Source: Arsenophonus sp052171895
GTDB lineage: Bacteria > Pseudomonadota > Gammaproteobacteria > Enterobacterales > Enterobacteriaceae
Direction of reading: 5' to 3'
DNA: 64,000 nucleotides
Assembly: GCA_052171895.1 (NCBI GenBank)
Contig: JBQMRN010000002.1
Span: 248,001 to 312,000, forward strand
The translations under genes and the position numbers were made by a program. Numbering within the stretch: position 1 is the stretch's first letter; each line of letters begins with the position of its first letter. The notes beneath the pieces were generated by a model, which was not told the DNA's origin, did not search any database, and saw only the letters and a program-made list of their open reading frames with translations. Positions 52,376 through 63,837 of the stretch are shown piece after piece.

Positions 52376-52800
52376 ATGAATTTTCTTGCATACTTACATT
52401 TAGCTCAACAAGCACAAAGTTTCTTATTAGGAAATTAATGGCGGCTTTGTTTGGAGTTCACGGTGATCTGATCGCTTATATCCACCAAATGTTGTCCCCC
52501 GGATCAGAATGCATCATTAGTAGATAAATTTACCAATTAGCATTCGATTGTGATTAATGCGAAGCAATTTTTTAACCATCGTACAGTTGAGTTGCAGCGA
52601 TCACGCTCGATTTAGTTTGGAATTATTTTTTCGCTTTATATTGGGATCAAATCGAAGCAAAATAAACTCTACTTCCAATTTATTCATTATGCTTGCCAGT
52701 ATAATTGAACAAAACTTATATTTTATACCCAAGAAAAATTTTAAGAATTAAATGAATATTTATGCTTATAAAACTGGCTGATTCATTATTCAGATCTAAA
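52376..52800 (+). pseudogene. acpH: acpH pseudogene (acyl carrier protein phosphodiesterase)
   Basis: ATG 52376 starts MNFLAYLHLAQQAQSFLLGN, matching the AcpH N-terminus ([20 protein letters not shown]). It is followed by shifted pieces VDKFTN.HSIV, AKQFFNHRT.., then a W.YFFALYWDQ-like stretch near 52620-52650. Truncated before its C-terminus by an IS1595 copy. Divergent from queA, as in E. coli. Confidence 0.75.
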
Positions 52801-52807
52801 TATATTA

Positions 52808-53842
52808 AGCTATCTTTCAAAAGGTTGTTAGTAGAAATCCCTTATATTGTATGAGAATTTTCGCTACAGGGGTTTTGTCATAAAAAATCAAACAGTCATG
52901 CAGATTAAAGAGACTCTTTGCTAAGATAAAGCTACATCTCATTGATTGGTTTAGCAACAATCTATTGGATGATGTCAATTCATGCATTGAAGCAACTCAT
53001 TCCATTTTATCCTGCCCATATTCTCACAGTGAACATGTTATCCTATGGGGAGATTTATTAGGGTTATAGGGATATCGTTGCAAAATTCCAGATTGCAGGA
53101 AAAGATTTAATAATCTTACTGGAAATTCTCTTGCGAAACTACATCACAAGGATAAATGGTTTAGTTATTTGCGATGTATGTTGAATAGCTTAACTTTACG
53201 TGAGTCAGTGAAACAAACAGGTATTAATTTTGAAAACAGCGTTTAGATAGCGTCACTGGTTCCTTGTTTTATCGGTGACAGCCAACATAAATGCACTAAG
53301 TAGTATTATTGAAGTCGATGAAACATATTTCCCTAAATCTTTTAAATGGAAGTGTGTTTATACCAATAAGGAAAGCTAGAAAACGCAGGAGAGGAGAAGA
53401 TAAAAAGAAAGAACAAATCGCCAGGTCTTAATCACATGAGATTGACATGGTCATGTGTGAGGGATAAGATTCTTAAAGAGTTTAGTTTAATGCAAAGTAT
53501 CTTAGCTATTTTCTTGACCTGATCATCGATAAAGAGTGCATCCCCTTTGCTTGGATGGAGCTATAAATGGTATGAAACCTTTGCCAACGAGCATGAAATT
53601 AGTTACCATTACATAATAAGGTTGGATAATTAAAGAGTTATTTGTAAGGAATTACAGATTAAAAATGTTAACAGTTATATAAGCCAATTGAAAGGATGCC
53701 TGAGTAGATTTCATTGTGTATGGTCGTTTTATTTAGCGAATTATCTGGCCTGAAGAAGATTATTTGAAACCACAACAATTGAAATGCAGACGTGGCTATA
53801 TATTTCTCTGTGAGAAAAGTAACAACCTTTGCCAACATAGGT
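52808..53842 (+). mobile_element. IS1595-family element, decayed copy D
   Basis: About 1.03 kb relic from agctatctttcaaaaggttg (52808) to aacaacctttgccaacatag (53841). Zinc-ribbon CPYSHSEHV near 53015 (second Cys lost) and transposase pieces through 53350-53700 are broken by shifts. Inserted after the acpH remains. Confidence 0.78.
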
Positions 53843-54469
53843 TGTATTAAAGAATATGGTTAGCAGATATATCCTAAACTAATTAATTTAATTGGTTTTT
53901 TGATGACTTTATTCTGCATAATCACGATTTTTTCTTTTTTGCAATTTTATCCAGCAATGATCACTTTTACCGAAACTAGAACAGCAAAAAAATCGCCATT
54001 AATTGAAAACAAAAAACCCTAGCTGATTAGAGATTATGATTTATTGCCAATTAAATTACCTCTTTAGGTAGTATCTGGCTCTATATCAGAGTTGTTTGGT
54101 ACTATTAATATGCGATCATAGAATGCAAAATAACTAAAAGGATTAATAAATGTACCAGACAGGGCTAAATCATCAGTATAAAATGATAATTTAATTTCTT
54201 TGGAACATCAGGAATAAATACTTGCAAAAGCTCAGAAGATTTCATCTTACCTAATAAATAAGCCAAAGACTAGACTAGTTAAGATAGTTAGCGTAACCAC
54301 CAAACATCCCATTTAAACCTAAAAGCACGCCTCCAGCATTTTAAAGTGAAACTTATTATAATTAATACAATAGATTGTGGATAAATAGCGATTAATACAG
54401 AAATTAAAATTTAATCAGTTTACTTAATCCTAAGTTTGAGATCAGCATAGAAAAGAGACGAACATAGAA
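53843..54469 (-). pseudogene. unidentified decayed coding region
   Basis: On the minus strand, partial frames give AGGVLLGLNGMFGGYANYLN (about 54345-54285) and FIPDVPKKLNYHFYTDDLALSGTFINPFSYFAF (about 54225-54125, written as one reading of adjacent codons), then stops. The composition suggests a former gene, perhaps a membrane protein, but I do not recognise it. No function is offered. Confidence 0.35.
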
Positions 54470-54517
54470 ACTATGGTGTGAGCAGCGTAGTTTGCATACC
54501 ACTGCTCATACCATAGT
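54470..54517. repeat. inverted repeat resembling an IS91 end
   Basis: 16-bp arms actatggtgtgagcag (54470-54485) and ctgctcataccatagt (54502-54517), with one mismatch. Each arm resembles the tatggtatgagc motif near the terminus of the IS91-like relics at 17440 and 35010-35035. Confidence 0.5.
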
Positions 54518-54529
54518 TGTTGCATTCAA

Positions 54530-54913
54530 GAATTTGCGTACGACTTGCTAGCATCTCTGCGAGAGGGAGAAAAACGTTTTTTACAGGAAAAGGACTACAC
54601 CTTCCTTGAGCTGGCGACCAACAGCGTCAGCCTCGTCGGCAAACAATAGGGAATATGCCTGTGATCATCAACATCATCTTGTTTTTGCCATTTAGCAATG
54701 ATAAGTTCGCATATAGCATAAAACAGTTAGCCAAAATAGAGACAGGCTCTTTTCTTTGGTGGACTGAAGAGCAGCACTGATTTTAGGTGTTGTAATTGCC
54801 TAACGATGAAGTCTGATCATCATGATATTTTCCTCAACTATATCCATCAGTATCCATCTTGTCATGAATAAGCTTGTGCGATGAGGGTCTATATAATGAT
54901 CCTAGACTAAACA
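54530..54913 (-). mobile_element. IS481-family 5' fragment
   Basis: About 385 bp matching the N-terminal third of the IS481 copies: right terminus gatcctagactaaaca at 54913, TTTPKI..LQA-like reading near 54800, and the PAQE.....FFLPL segment near 54600. It adjoins the truncated carB. Confidence 0.75.
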
Positions 54914-54929
54914 TCTATCTATCAAGATA

Positions 54930-57620
54930 GACTTTTTACTTTAATTAAAGAAGGAAAAATTTTTCGTACACCCTGCCTTAGCTAAAGATTGCCAGACAAT
55001 GACACGAGCAATTACTTTTGGTAGTGCTATTCCTTATTGCTTTTTATAGAAAAAGTACTGTACGCGCAGCATACTAACTATCTGAATTTATCTGAATTCA
55101 CTTCATTAAATAAAGGTCATTATCTTTTAACCAAACATTGAACATTCACTAATCTCTGAACGCATAGTTCAAATGGAAGTTCTTTTACCTACTCATACAT
55201 AATATTCTGTATATTTTGATTTAAGGTATGAGGTGGGAAGTAACAGGTAGAATCAGCTAAGTGAACTCCAGTCTGTTCAATATGCTTCATAATAGCACCA
55301 ATTAAAATGGTTTCTCCATCACAGATAGCATCTACATCAACCTCAATGGCATCATCTAGGAAATGATCAAGCAATACTGGTGCATTGTTGGAAACACTTA
55401 CGGGTGTCTCTGAAAGTAGAGATGTAAGTTATTATCGTAGGTAATTTCTATTACCTGACCGCCTAAACCATAAAAAGGAGCAACAACTAATGGATAAGCA
55501 ATAATATGAACCTTTTTTATAGCTTGTTCAATTATCGTAACCATGGTGTTTTTAGCTGCTTAAGCATTAAACAGGCAACTGCTTCTTGAAAGCGTTCACA
55601 ATCTTCATCGCGATGAATCGCATCTTGCCTACTGCCATAATAGGAACGCCTGCTTCTTCTAAAGCAAACACCAATTTTAATGATATATGACCAGTATACT
55701 GCATAATTACATCTTAGGTTGTTCGACTCTAACTATTTCTAATATAGTTTCTAACGTTACCGGTTCAAAATAAAGATGATCAGATATATCATAATTGGTA
55801 AAAGCTGATTCAGGATTACAGTTTATCATTATTGTTTGATAGGCATCATCACGTAACGGGACCGCTGGATGAACATAGCAATAATAAAACTCAATTCCTT
55901 AATGAATGCGGTTCACTCCATCACCTAGTATCATAATCTTAGATTTGCTATTATCAGAATTGGGTTCACATTCATCTTCATCTGTGGAATTATAGATAAG
56001 CAGTATCTGTGGCAAATTCTATCGCACAAGTATCAACTCGTTTAAAACGAAATACAGTTTATATTTATGGCGTAATTTACGGATTTTAGCTTCAGAAACA
56101 CCGACTAATTTAGCCAAACGAATATCAGCAAACCATTTTCGTTTCAATAGCCGCAAGAATTCTGTTAATAACCAATTAATACTAAACTCAGTCACTATCT
56201 CTTCTAAATGAAGAAGTTCTTCATTACTGTACTAAGAACCAACGATCAATATTGGTTAGATTAAAGACAGTATCCATAGACATACCTGCACGAAAAGCAT
56301 CGGCTATATACCAACAGATACGTTTAGCACCAGCGTCTTTTAACTCTTGGTAAATTTTTGTTAACGAGTCGAATTCATCTCAATCTACTTTAGGATCAAA
56401 ACCAGTTGCGGTAATTTCTAATCCAGGCAATACTTTTTATATAGATTCTTGAAAAGTTCGCCCCAAATAGGCATCATCACTTTACCAACAGATTTCATCT
56501 GAGTTGTCAGATGATCATTACTACTCGAAAATTTTTTAAAGTTAAAAGATGGGATCTTAGTCACGACATAATCAATAGAAGGTTCAAAAGAGGCAGGTGT
56601 TCGTTCGTCGCTAATATTATTCATTAATTCATCAAGTGAATAAGCCACAGCAAGTTTTGCTGCAACCCTAGCAATAGGAAAACCAGTTGCTTTGGATGCC
56701 AATGCAGAAGAATGTGATACTCGTGGATTCATTTCAATAACAATTAAGCGACCAGTTTTAGGATTTACAGCAAATTGAATATTTAAACTACCTATTTCTA
56801 CATCAATTTCTCGCAATACGGCTATTGATGCATTGCGCATAATTTGATATTCTTTATCAGTAAAAGTTTAACCAGATGCGACAGTAATAGAATCTCCCGT
56901 ATCGATCCTCATAGTATCGACATTTTCAATAGAACAGATAATGATACAATTATCATTTTTGTTACGAACTACTTCCATTTCATATTCTTTCCAACCAATT
57001 AACGATTCACTTATCAATAATTTATTGATCGGTGAAAGATCTAAACCTATCAGACAAATATCTTTAAACTCTTCACGGTTATATGCAATACTATCGCCTG
57101 ACCGTAAATGGTAAATGAAGGCCGAATAATACATGGGAAGCCTACTTTCTACTACTTCTAACGTTTTTTCCAGGGAATTGGCAATTTCTGAGCGTGCTGT
57201 TTCAAGGCTAATTTTCTTCATTGCTTTATCAAATCACTGGCGATCTTCTATTTTATCAATTGAATTAGCTGTTGCGCCAATCATGGTAACAGCAAATTCT
57301 TTTTATACTCATTTATATTCTAATGCTAAAGCAAAGTTTAAAGCAGTTAGCCCTCCCTCCCATTGTAGGTAAAATTGTATCATGACGTTCTTTTCAATAA
57401 TTTTGCGTATCATTTTCCAGTGAATCAGCTCAATATAAATGGCATCCTCAAGATCCGGATCTGTCATGATTGTTGCCGGATTGGAATTAACTAAATAACT
57501 CGATAAACCTCTTTAGGTAGACCTTTAGATGGTTGTGTACTTGAGTAATCAAATTCACAATCTTGGCAAATAACAATTGGACCCGCACCTAAAATCAGAA
57601 TGCTTTTAATATCTGTCCGC
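54930..57620 (-). pseudogene. carB: carB pseudogene (carbamoyl-phosphate synthase large subunit)
   Basis: CarB makes carbamoyl phosphate for arginine and pyrimidines. The N-terminus is readable near 57610-57480 (KRTDIKSILILGAGP...), SLETARSEIANSLEKTLEVVE and GWKEYEMEVVRNKNDNCIIICSIENVD near 57200-56930, RNASIAVLREIDVEIG...VIEMNPRVSHSSALASKATGFPIA near 56840-56690, and LDHFLDDAIEVDVDAICDGE near 55370-55310. Many stops and shifts. The 3' end (about 190 codons) is missing, cut near 54930 next to an IS481 fragment. The ATP-grasp glycine loop reads YHLRSGDSIAY instead of TMGGSGGGIAY, so it is dead. Confidence 0.9.
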
Positions 57621-57624
57621 TTCG

Positions 57625-58817
57625 CTATTTTTTATTCCTGATTAATAAACTTGAGTATATAAATTTATTTGACGATATTTTTATCAATTCAATGAAATAA
57701 TTAAATAGGAGTTCTGCATCTTTATGGCCAGGACTCCATTCTAGATGTCCTTGAAATCTAAATACAGGTTTATCGGTACGATGATGTATGCCTTGTAAAC
57801 TACCATCAAATACTGATTTATGGGTTAGTCGCAATTTATCAGATAATGTTGTTTCATCGACGGCAAAAAGATGATTTTGTGAAGTAATCATAACCATATT
57901 ATTAACTAAATCTTTTACTGGATGGTTATCTCTATGGTGCCTAAATTTCATTTTAACGATATCGCCTCCCCACTGGCTAATGCTAGTAATTGATGACATA
58001 AACAAATACCAAAAATAGATATTTCTGTTGTTAAAAACTGTTTAATTGCTTTAATTATATAATCATAAGCTGCTAGATCACCCGCCAGAGCTATTAGAAA
58101 AAAAGATGCCATCAGGTGCTATTTTTAATAGTTAATCAGCCGATATTATTGCTGGAACAACCGTCAAATAATAACCGCGATCAACAAGTAAATGTAAAAT
58201 ATTTCGTTTAATACAAAAATCATAAGCAACCACATGATAACATAATTGGTTAGGCGATTTGATAATCGATAATCCATCTGCACCAAGATGCCAACTCTCT
58301 TCCTGCTAAGTATAAATATCTTTAGTAGTAACTTCTTTAGCTAAATCCAGCCCTTTTATTCCAGAAAATAACTTAATTTTTTCTAATGCAAAATCGGTAT
58401 CTAAATTTTATCAGTAATAATACAACCATTCTGCGCACCTTTTTCCCTTAATAACTGCATAAGCTTACGCGTATCAATATCAGTGATGGTAACTGTTTTA
58501 TGGCGTTTTAAATAATTGGATAAATTCTTTTTCCCACGAAAATTATTATAAGTTAATGGTAATCACGTATAACAATCCCTTGATCGTGAATGATGGGAGA
58601 CTCTTCATCATCTGGGTTAATTCCTGTATTTCCAATATGTGGATAAGTGAGTGTAACAATTTGGGTGGAGTAAGGAAGGATCAGTAAGGATTTCTTGATA
58701 TCTAGTTATTGATGTATTAAAACAATTTCTCCAACAACAATTCCTTCAGCTCCAATGGAATGACCATGAAATTGGGTTCCGTATTCCAGAACTAATATAG
58801 CTTGCTTGATAAAAATA
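57625..58817 (-). pseudogene. carA: carA pseudogene (carbamoyl-phosphate synthase small subunit)
   Basis: N-terminus IKQAILVLEYGTQFHGHSIGAEG near 58810-58745, then YPHIGNTGINPDDEES near 58640-58595, and the C-terminal glutaminase part VKMKFRHHRDNHPVKDLVNNMVMITSQNHLFAVDE near 57950-57850 and FDGSLQGIHHRTDKPVFRFQGHLEWSPGH (57810-57725). The conserved QGHPEASPG is QGHLEWSPG. Shifts and stops between. It is upstream of carB as in E. coli. Confidence 0.9.
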
Positions 58818-58819
58818 CC

Positions 58820-59284
58820 CTCAATAAGAATAAAAATTACATATTGAGCATATTTATTTATGCATAACCAAATAAACTCGTGCTTAATTAGACTTTAAGC
58901 GAATTTTTTATAAATTTTTTGTATTTTAATGATGAGAAGAGTGGGTTATCTAGAAAAATATAATTTTTTATTATAGTTAATTTCTGATAAAAGCTCAAGA
59001 GAGCTAGTATAATGATAACTTGTCTTAGTAAGTTAATCCAATTGTATTGTATGATAATTAATAAAATATTATTTAAATAAATTTCATTATAATAATGTGT
59101 AAAATTTATCCTAAATTAATAGGATCTTAATCTTATTAAAAACTCCACAAATAAATCTTAAACTAAAAATTAATTATGTCATCATCAAATGAATAAACAA
59201 ATAAAAAACTAAATATTTTCTATATTTAATATATTTTCATGCTATATAAACTAGTAATTTATCCTTTTAACTATAAAAAACCTT
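58820..59284. other. AT-rich gap between dapB and carA remnants
   Basis: Former carAB promoter region. There is a weak palindrome tgcataaataaatatgct (complement of 58846-58863) where an arginine-repressor box might be expected, but the match is poor. No gene seen. Confidence 0.4.
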
Positions 59285-59510
59285 GCCATGACTATTTCTA
59301 AACCTTATGAGACTCGATGCTTTATGAGTGTGTTATCTATACTCTTTCAGTAATATCAACAAAATTCATGTATGGCTCACCAACAATTATCACCAGCTCT
59401 AATCGTTGTAAAGGCAATCCTGTTATTTTCTCTTTCACCAGTAATATCTTGGGAGCAGATACATTGCATAATTTTTAAATTACAGGGAATTCAATTAACT
59501 TGGTAATAAC
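59285..59510 (-). pseudogene. dapB: dapB 3' fragment (dihydrodipicolinate reductase)
   Basis: DapB is a step in diaminopimelate/lysine synthesis. On the minus strand, pieces EKITGLPLQ, ELVIIVGEPYMNFVDITERV.ITH and a degraded SIES correspond to the GFATVRAGDIVGEHTVMFADIGERVEITHKASSR region, in that order. The rest of the gene is absent: an IS256 terminus begins at 59511. The place upstream of carA is as in E. coli, which supports the call. Confidence 0.7.
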
Positions 59511-60951
59511 AGAAGTTATGCTCATTTTTAGTGTATGGGTTTTCGGATAGGATGAGCTATCCTGCTAATTGATTACGTGGATGATTTCAACAACAGAAAG
59601 ATGATATGCCATAAAAAGTTACCATACAGGTCAGGTATCCGTGAAATTAAATATAGCTGTGATCCATTACATAAACTCATCTGTAATGCCTGCCAGGCAG
59701 GTAATAAGCTACCGTCGTTGAGTGTTGTAAGCTTGAAGCCATGCTTGCGACAACATGCTGAACGTCGCAGCCTCCTTATCGAGAGGCTGGTGGGGTCATC
59801 ATGCCATCTAGTCGTCCATAATGATTATTCGCCACAGCGAATAATACAGACTGGTATTGGCGATATTGAGATTAAAGTACCTAAGATCATGGATCCCAGC
59901 AGCAAGGGAATATTCTTAAACAGCTAGTTGCTACTGCCTTATCTTAAGCGTGCAAAAAACGTAGGATAATTGCTACCATGGCTTGTGTACCTACAAGAGA
60001 TCACCAGCGGTAATTTTCATGAAGCTCTTGTGGCGCTTCTTGGTAAAAAAGCACATAGTCTGTCTGCTAGTACCACATCAGCAGACTGAAATAGCAATGG
60101 CTTGAAGAGCACAAATGATAGGGCTTTTATCCACCCTTACAGGGATTTAAGCGATACGCGCGCTACCCTCTTTATTTCTTGGCAGATGGCATAGACAGAG
60201 TCCTGTCAGGCGAGATAATCGCCTTTGTCTACTGGTCATTATCATCGTCACTGAGTATAGACGTAAAAGGAGCTCGTTGCGGTCGAAGATCCTTATCAAT
60301 AGTCAGAAGGGAAACATTGGCCTAAACTTCTCAATGGGCTGTTGATTTAACCGTATCTTCCAGCCTTTTTACAGGAGATAACTGCTCTTAGTTTTTGGAA
60401 TGCAATGGCTAAAGATATTCTCGGATATACAGCAGCAACGCTGTTGGGTACACAAAACAGCTAATGTGCTGGCTTCACTCCACAAAGGTACATAACTGAA
60501 AGTTAAGGTTGAGCTTCGACGAGAAAAGTTTGGGTAGCAGAGAGGGCCGTGATGCTGCTAATAACGCCATTAATGTTTTTTGCTAAGGTTTTAGCAAAGT
60601 ATTCTGCAGCGATTAAGAAGCTGGAGAAAGATCGAGAAGAACTGCTGGGATTCTATGACTTCCGGTAATAGCATTCATTGGGCGTCAATAAGAACAACAA
60701 ATCCAGATTGAATCTGGCTTTTGTGCTACAGTGAGGCTACAAAGCCGAGGCCAGAAGAATTTTTAGTTAGAGAAAAACAACACTTTTAATGGTATTTAAC
60801 CTGCTTCCATCTGCTCAAAAAAGCTGTAACCGGTTAAAGGGATTTGACCTGCTTACTCTGGTGATAAACAAGGTCCAATTTAAGAATAGAAACAGATTCA
60901 CGAAGCATAAGAACGTGTCTGATCGACATACACCAGATTTGCTAATAACTC
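59511..60951 (+). mobile_element. IS256-family element, decayed full-length copy
   Basis: About 1.44 kb with termini gaagttatgctcattttt (59511) and accagatttgctaataact (60949). Best readable N-terminus: VDDFNNRKMICHKKLPYRSG at 59577, then IGDIEIKVPKI near 59850. C-terminus: VFNLLPSAQKSCNRLKGFDLL (60792-60854). Broken by several shifts between. Confidence 0.82.
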
Positions 60952-60997
60952 TATTTATCGTTGCTAAAGGAAAAAACAAGATAATGTTGATAATTCA
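60952..60997 (+). mobile_element. short IS481 fragment, plus orientation
   Basis: Reads FIVAKGKNKIMLII, matching the LSVDKWKNEIMLMI segment of the IS481 relic at 62061-62110, but in the opposite orientation. It stops at the left end of IS1595 copy E. Confidence 0.6.
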
Positions 60998-62060
60998 GTA
61001 TCTTGACAAAAGTTGTTGCTAGAAATCGCTTATACTTTATGAAGGATTTTGATTACATAGGTTGGCATGGAAAAGCAAACAGTCATACAGAAAGAGACTC
61101 TTTCCTTACTCATTGCCAACATAAAGCTGCATTTGATTAGTTGGCTCGCTGACAATCTGTCGGATCATCTTGATTCATGCATTGAAGCAAAGCAACTCAT
61201 TTCACTTTATCCTGCCCATATTGTTACACTGAACATCTTATTCACTAGGGACATTCATTAAGGTTACAGCGATATCATTGCAAAATTCCTGATTGCAGGA
61301 AAACATTTAACAATCTTACTGGAAGTCCTCTACCGAAACTACATCACCATCACAAGGATAAATAGTTTAGTTATCTTCGTATATGTTGAATAGCTTGATT
61401 TTAGAGGAGTCAGCGAAACAAAAACAGGGATTGATTGATTTGAAACAGCGTTTAGATGGCGTTACTGCTTCCTTGCTTAATCGGCGATAGCTAATACAAA
61501 TGCACTAAGTGGTATTAGTGGTATTGTTGAAGTCGATGAAATATTTTTCTCTGAATCCTTTAAATGAAAGAGTTATATCCTACATAGGAAAGCTAGAAAA
61601 GACCCCATAGGAAGGAGATAAAAGGAAAGAATGAATTGCAGTCTTAATTGCTAAATATCGACAGGGTCATGTTATGTGAGCGATGAGATTCTTGAAGAGT
61701 TTAATGAAGAATGTGTTGTGTTAGTCGTTTTCTTGAGGCGATCATCGATAAAGAGTTCATCCTTTGATCAGATGAAGGGAGCTAAATGCTACGAAATCTT
61801 TGCCAGTGAGCATGAGAGATTACTCGTCATCGCCTAATAAGATTGAATAATCAAAGAGTTATTGGTAAAGAATTCCACATTTAAAATGTGAATAGTTATA
61901 TCAGCTGATTAAAAGGATGGCTGAGTACATTCCATGGTGTAGAATTTTTATTTAGCAAATTATTTAGCTTGGAAAAATGGTTTTAAAGCACGACAATTAA
62001 AATACAGACGTGGTTACAGATTGGTCTGCAAGAAAACCAACAACCTTTGTCAAGATAGCC
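60998..62060 (+). mobile_element. IS1595-family element, decayed copy E
   Basis: About 1.06 kb. Left end agtatcttgacaaaagttg, right end caacctttgtcaagatagcc; both share the variant tatcttgac instead of tatgttggc. Zinc-ribbon and transposase pieces are present in broken frames. Several small in-place duplications are visible (catcaccatcac at 61344, gtggtattagtggtatt at 61509, tgtgttgtgtt at 61712). Confidence 0.8.
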
Positions 62061-62296
62061 AATCATCAACATTATCTCGTTTTTCCATTTATCAACGCTC
62101 AGTTCGGATATGCTATAACCCTTAGCCAAAGTAAACCCAGGCTCTTTGCTTGCCTGAAGAGCAGTACTGATTTTAGGTGTTGTAGTTGCCTGACGATAGA
62201 GACTCATCATCATGATATTTGTTGTCCTCAACATATCCATTTTGCCATGAGGATGGCTGTGCGACGAGGGTCTATATAATGATCCTCGACCAAACA
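62061..62296 (-). mobile_element. IS481-family 5' fragment
   Basis: N-terminal piece on the minus strand: MSLYRQATTTPKISTALQA then GYSISELSVDKWKNEIMLMIG, ending at the IS1595 right end. Right terminus gatcctcgaccaaaca at 62296, as in the other copies. Confidence 0.78.
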
Positions 62297-62412
62297 ACTA
62301 GGCCATAAATATAATTGAACTACCTTCACTCTTACTAGTATGAACAGGTATACTTTTGCATATTTTATCTTTAAGTCGAGAGTAATGCTTCCGCGAGGAT
62401 AGCTAACGCATT

Positions 62413-63642
62413 ATGAATTTAGATGCCCAACCTATCATTACATCACTGCTAGATACTGATGCTTATAAACTGCATATGCAACAAGCCGTCTTTCATCAGT
62501 ATAACCAAGTATCGGTCGTGGCAGAATTTCGTTGCCGTAATGATGAACGACTTGGTAACTATGCTCAAGCTGTACGCCAACAAATAGATCTAATGGCACA
62601 TATTGTATTAACGCCAACTGAATATCGCTATCTGCGTGGTCTGCTTTTTTTTAAAGCTGATTATCTTGATTGGTTAAAGGATTTTCGCTTCAATCCCACG
62701 CAGGTTAAGGTTTATACCACGCAAGAAAATCAGTTAGCACTAAGAATTAGTGGTCCATGGCGTGAAGTCATTCTTTGGGAAGTACCTCTGTTAGCCTTAA
62801 TCAGCAAACTAGTTCACCGTGATCGCTCTCCCAATGTAACAACCGAAGATGCCATTGAACAGTTACATAAATTGATTAATTATTTTTACCAAGACGCAAA
62901 AAGACTAAATATTGATTTAGCAAACTTCAAATTAATGGATTTTGGTACTCGCCGACGTTTTTCTCATACAGTTCAATACGCCATTATCAATGAGCTCAAA
63001 CATCATTTCCCTTATTTTACTGGCACAAGTAATTATAAGTTAGCCCAACAATTACACATTAAACCTGTTGGTACCCAAGCCCATGAGTGGTTTCAAGCCC
63101 ATCAGCAAATTAGCGTTGATCTTGCTAATAGTCAGCGTGTTGCGCTACAAAGTTGGCTGGATGAATATCCCGATCAATTAGGTATCGCACTAACGGACTG
63201 TATTACGATGGATGCTTTCCTGCGAGACTTTGATGTCACCTTTGCCAATCGTTATCAAGGATTAAGGCATGACTCAGGAGATCCGTTAGAATGGGGTGAA
63301 AAAGCTATTAGTCATTATAAAAAACTAGCTATCGATCCGATGAGTAAAACGCTGATTTTTTCAGATAACCTTGACTTACAAAAAGCATTGATTCTTTATA
63401 AATATTTTTATAAACGTATCAACATTATTTTTGGTATTGGTACCCGTTTAACCTGCAATATTCCTCAGGTAAAACCGCTTAATATTGTGATTAAATTAGT
63501 TGAATGTAATGGTAAACCAGTTGCTAAGTTGTCTGATAGCCCAGGAAAAACGATCTGTGATGACGATAAATTTATCGATCGGTTAAAAAAAGCTTTTAAT
63601 ATCTCTAATATAACGGACCGGTTTGATAACAAACATAATTGA
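62413..63642 (+). CDS. pncB: nicotinate phosphoribosyltransferase
   Basis: 409 aa (E. coli 400). It converts nicotinate to nicotinate mononucleotide in NAD salvage. LLDTDAYKLHMQQAVFHQY, LMDFGTRRRFSHTVQ, GTSNYKLAQQL, GTQAHEWFQAHQQIS, LRHDSGDPLEWGEKAI and the C-terminal KLVECNGKPVAKLSDSPGKTI are all as in the family. Intact immediately after IS relics; the roughly 115 bp upstream hold its promoter. It lies before asnS, as in E. coli. Confidence 0.97.
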   Translation: MNLDAQPIITSLLDTDAYKLHMQQAVFHQYNQVSVVAEFRCRNDERLGNYAQAVRQQIDLMAHIVLTPTEYRYLRGLLFFKADYLDWLKDFRFNPTQVKVYTTQENQLALRISGPWREVILWEVPLLALISKLVHRDRSPNVTTEDAIEQLHKLINYFYQDAKRLNIDLANFKLMDFGTRRRFSHTVQYAIINELKHHFPYFTGTSNYKLAQQLHIKPVGTQAHEWFQAHQQISVDLANSQRVALQSWLDEYPDQLGIALTDCITMDAFLRDFDVTFANRYQGLRHDSGDPLEWGEKAISHYKKLAIDPMSKTLIFSDNLDLQKALILYKYFYKRINIIFGIGTRLTCNIPQVKPLNIVIKLVECNGKPVAKLSDSPGKTICDDDKFIDRLKKAFNISNITDRFDNKHN

Positions 63643-63837
63643 TTATTATGGCAAGTTATTTGTTGATTATTGCATCATGGTAATTGTAATTCTTATTACA
63701 AAGGTCTTTTCATCTTGTTATTCCAATTTTAAACTTGCTACTTTTGCTTGTTTCTTACGCAAAGACAAGTAACATAAGGCCTTTCTCAATCAGGACAAAA
63801 CAACTTTAAACAAATAAATATTAAAAGAGAGTATTTT

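Noticed and set aside
58820..59284. Arginine-repressor operator in front of carA
   Set aside because: The palindrome present is too far from the known box pattern, and the operon behind it is dead.
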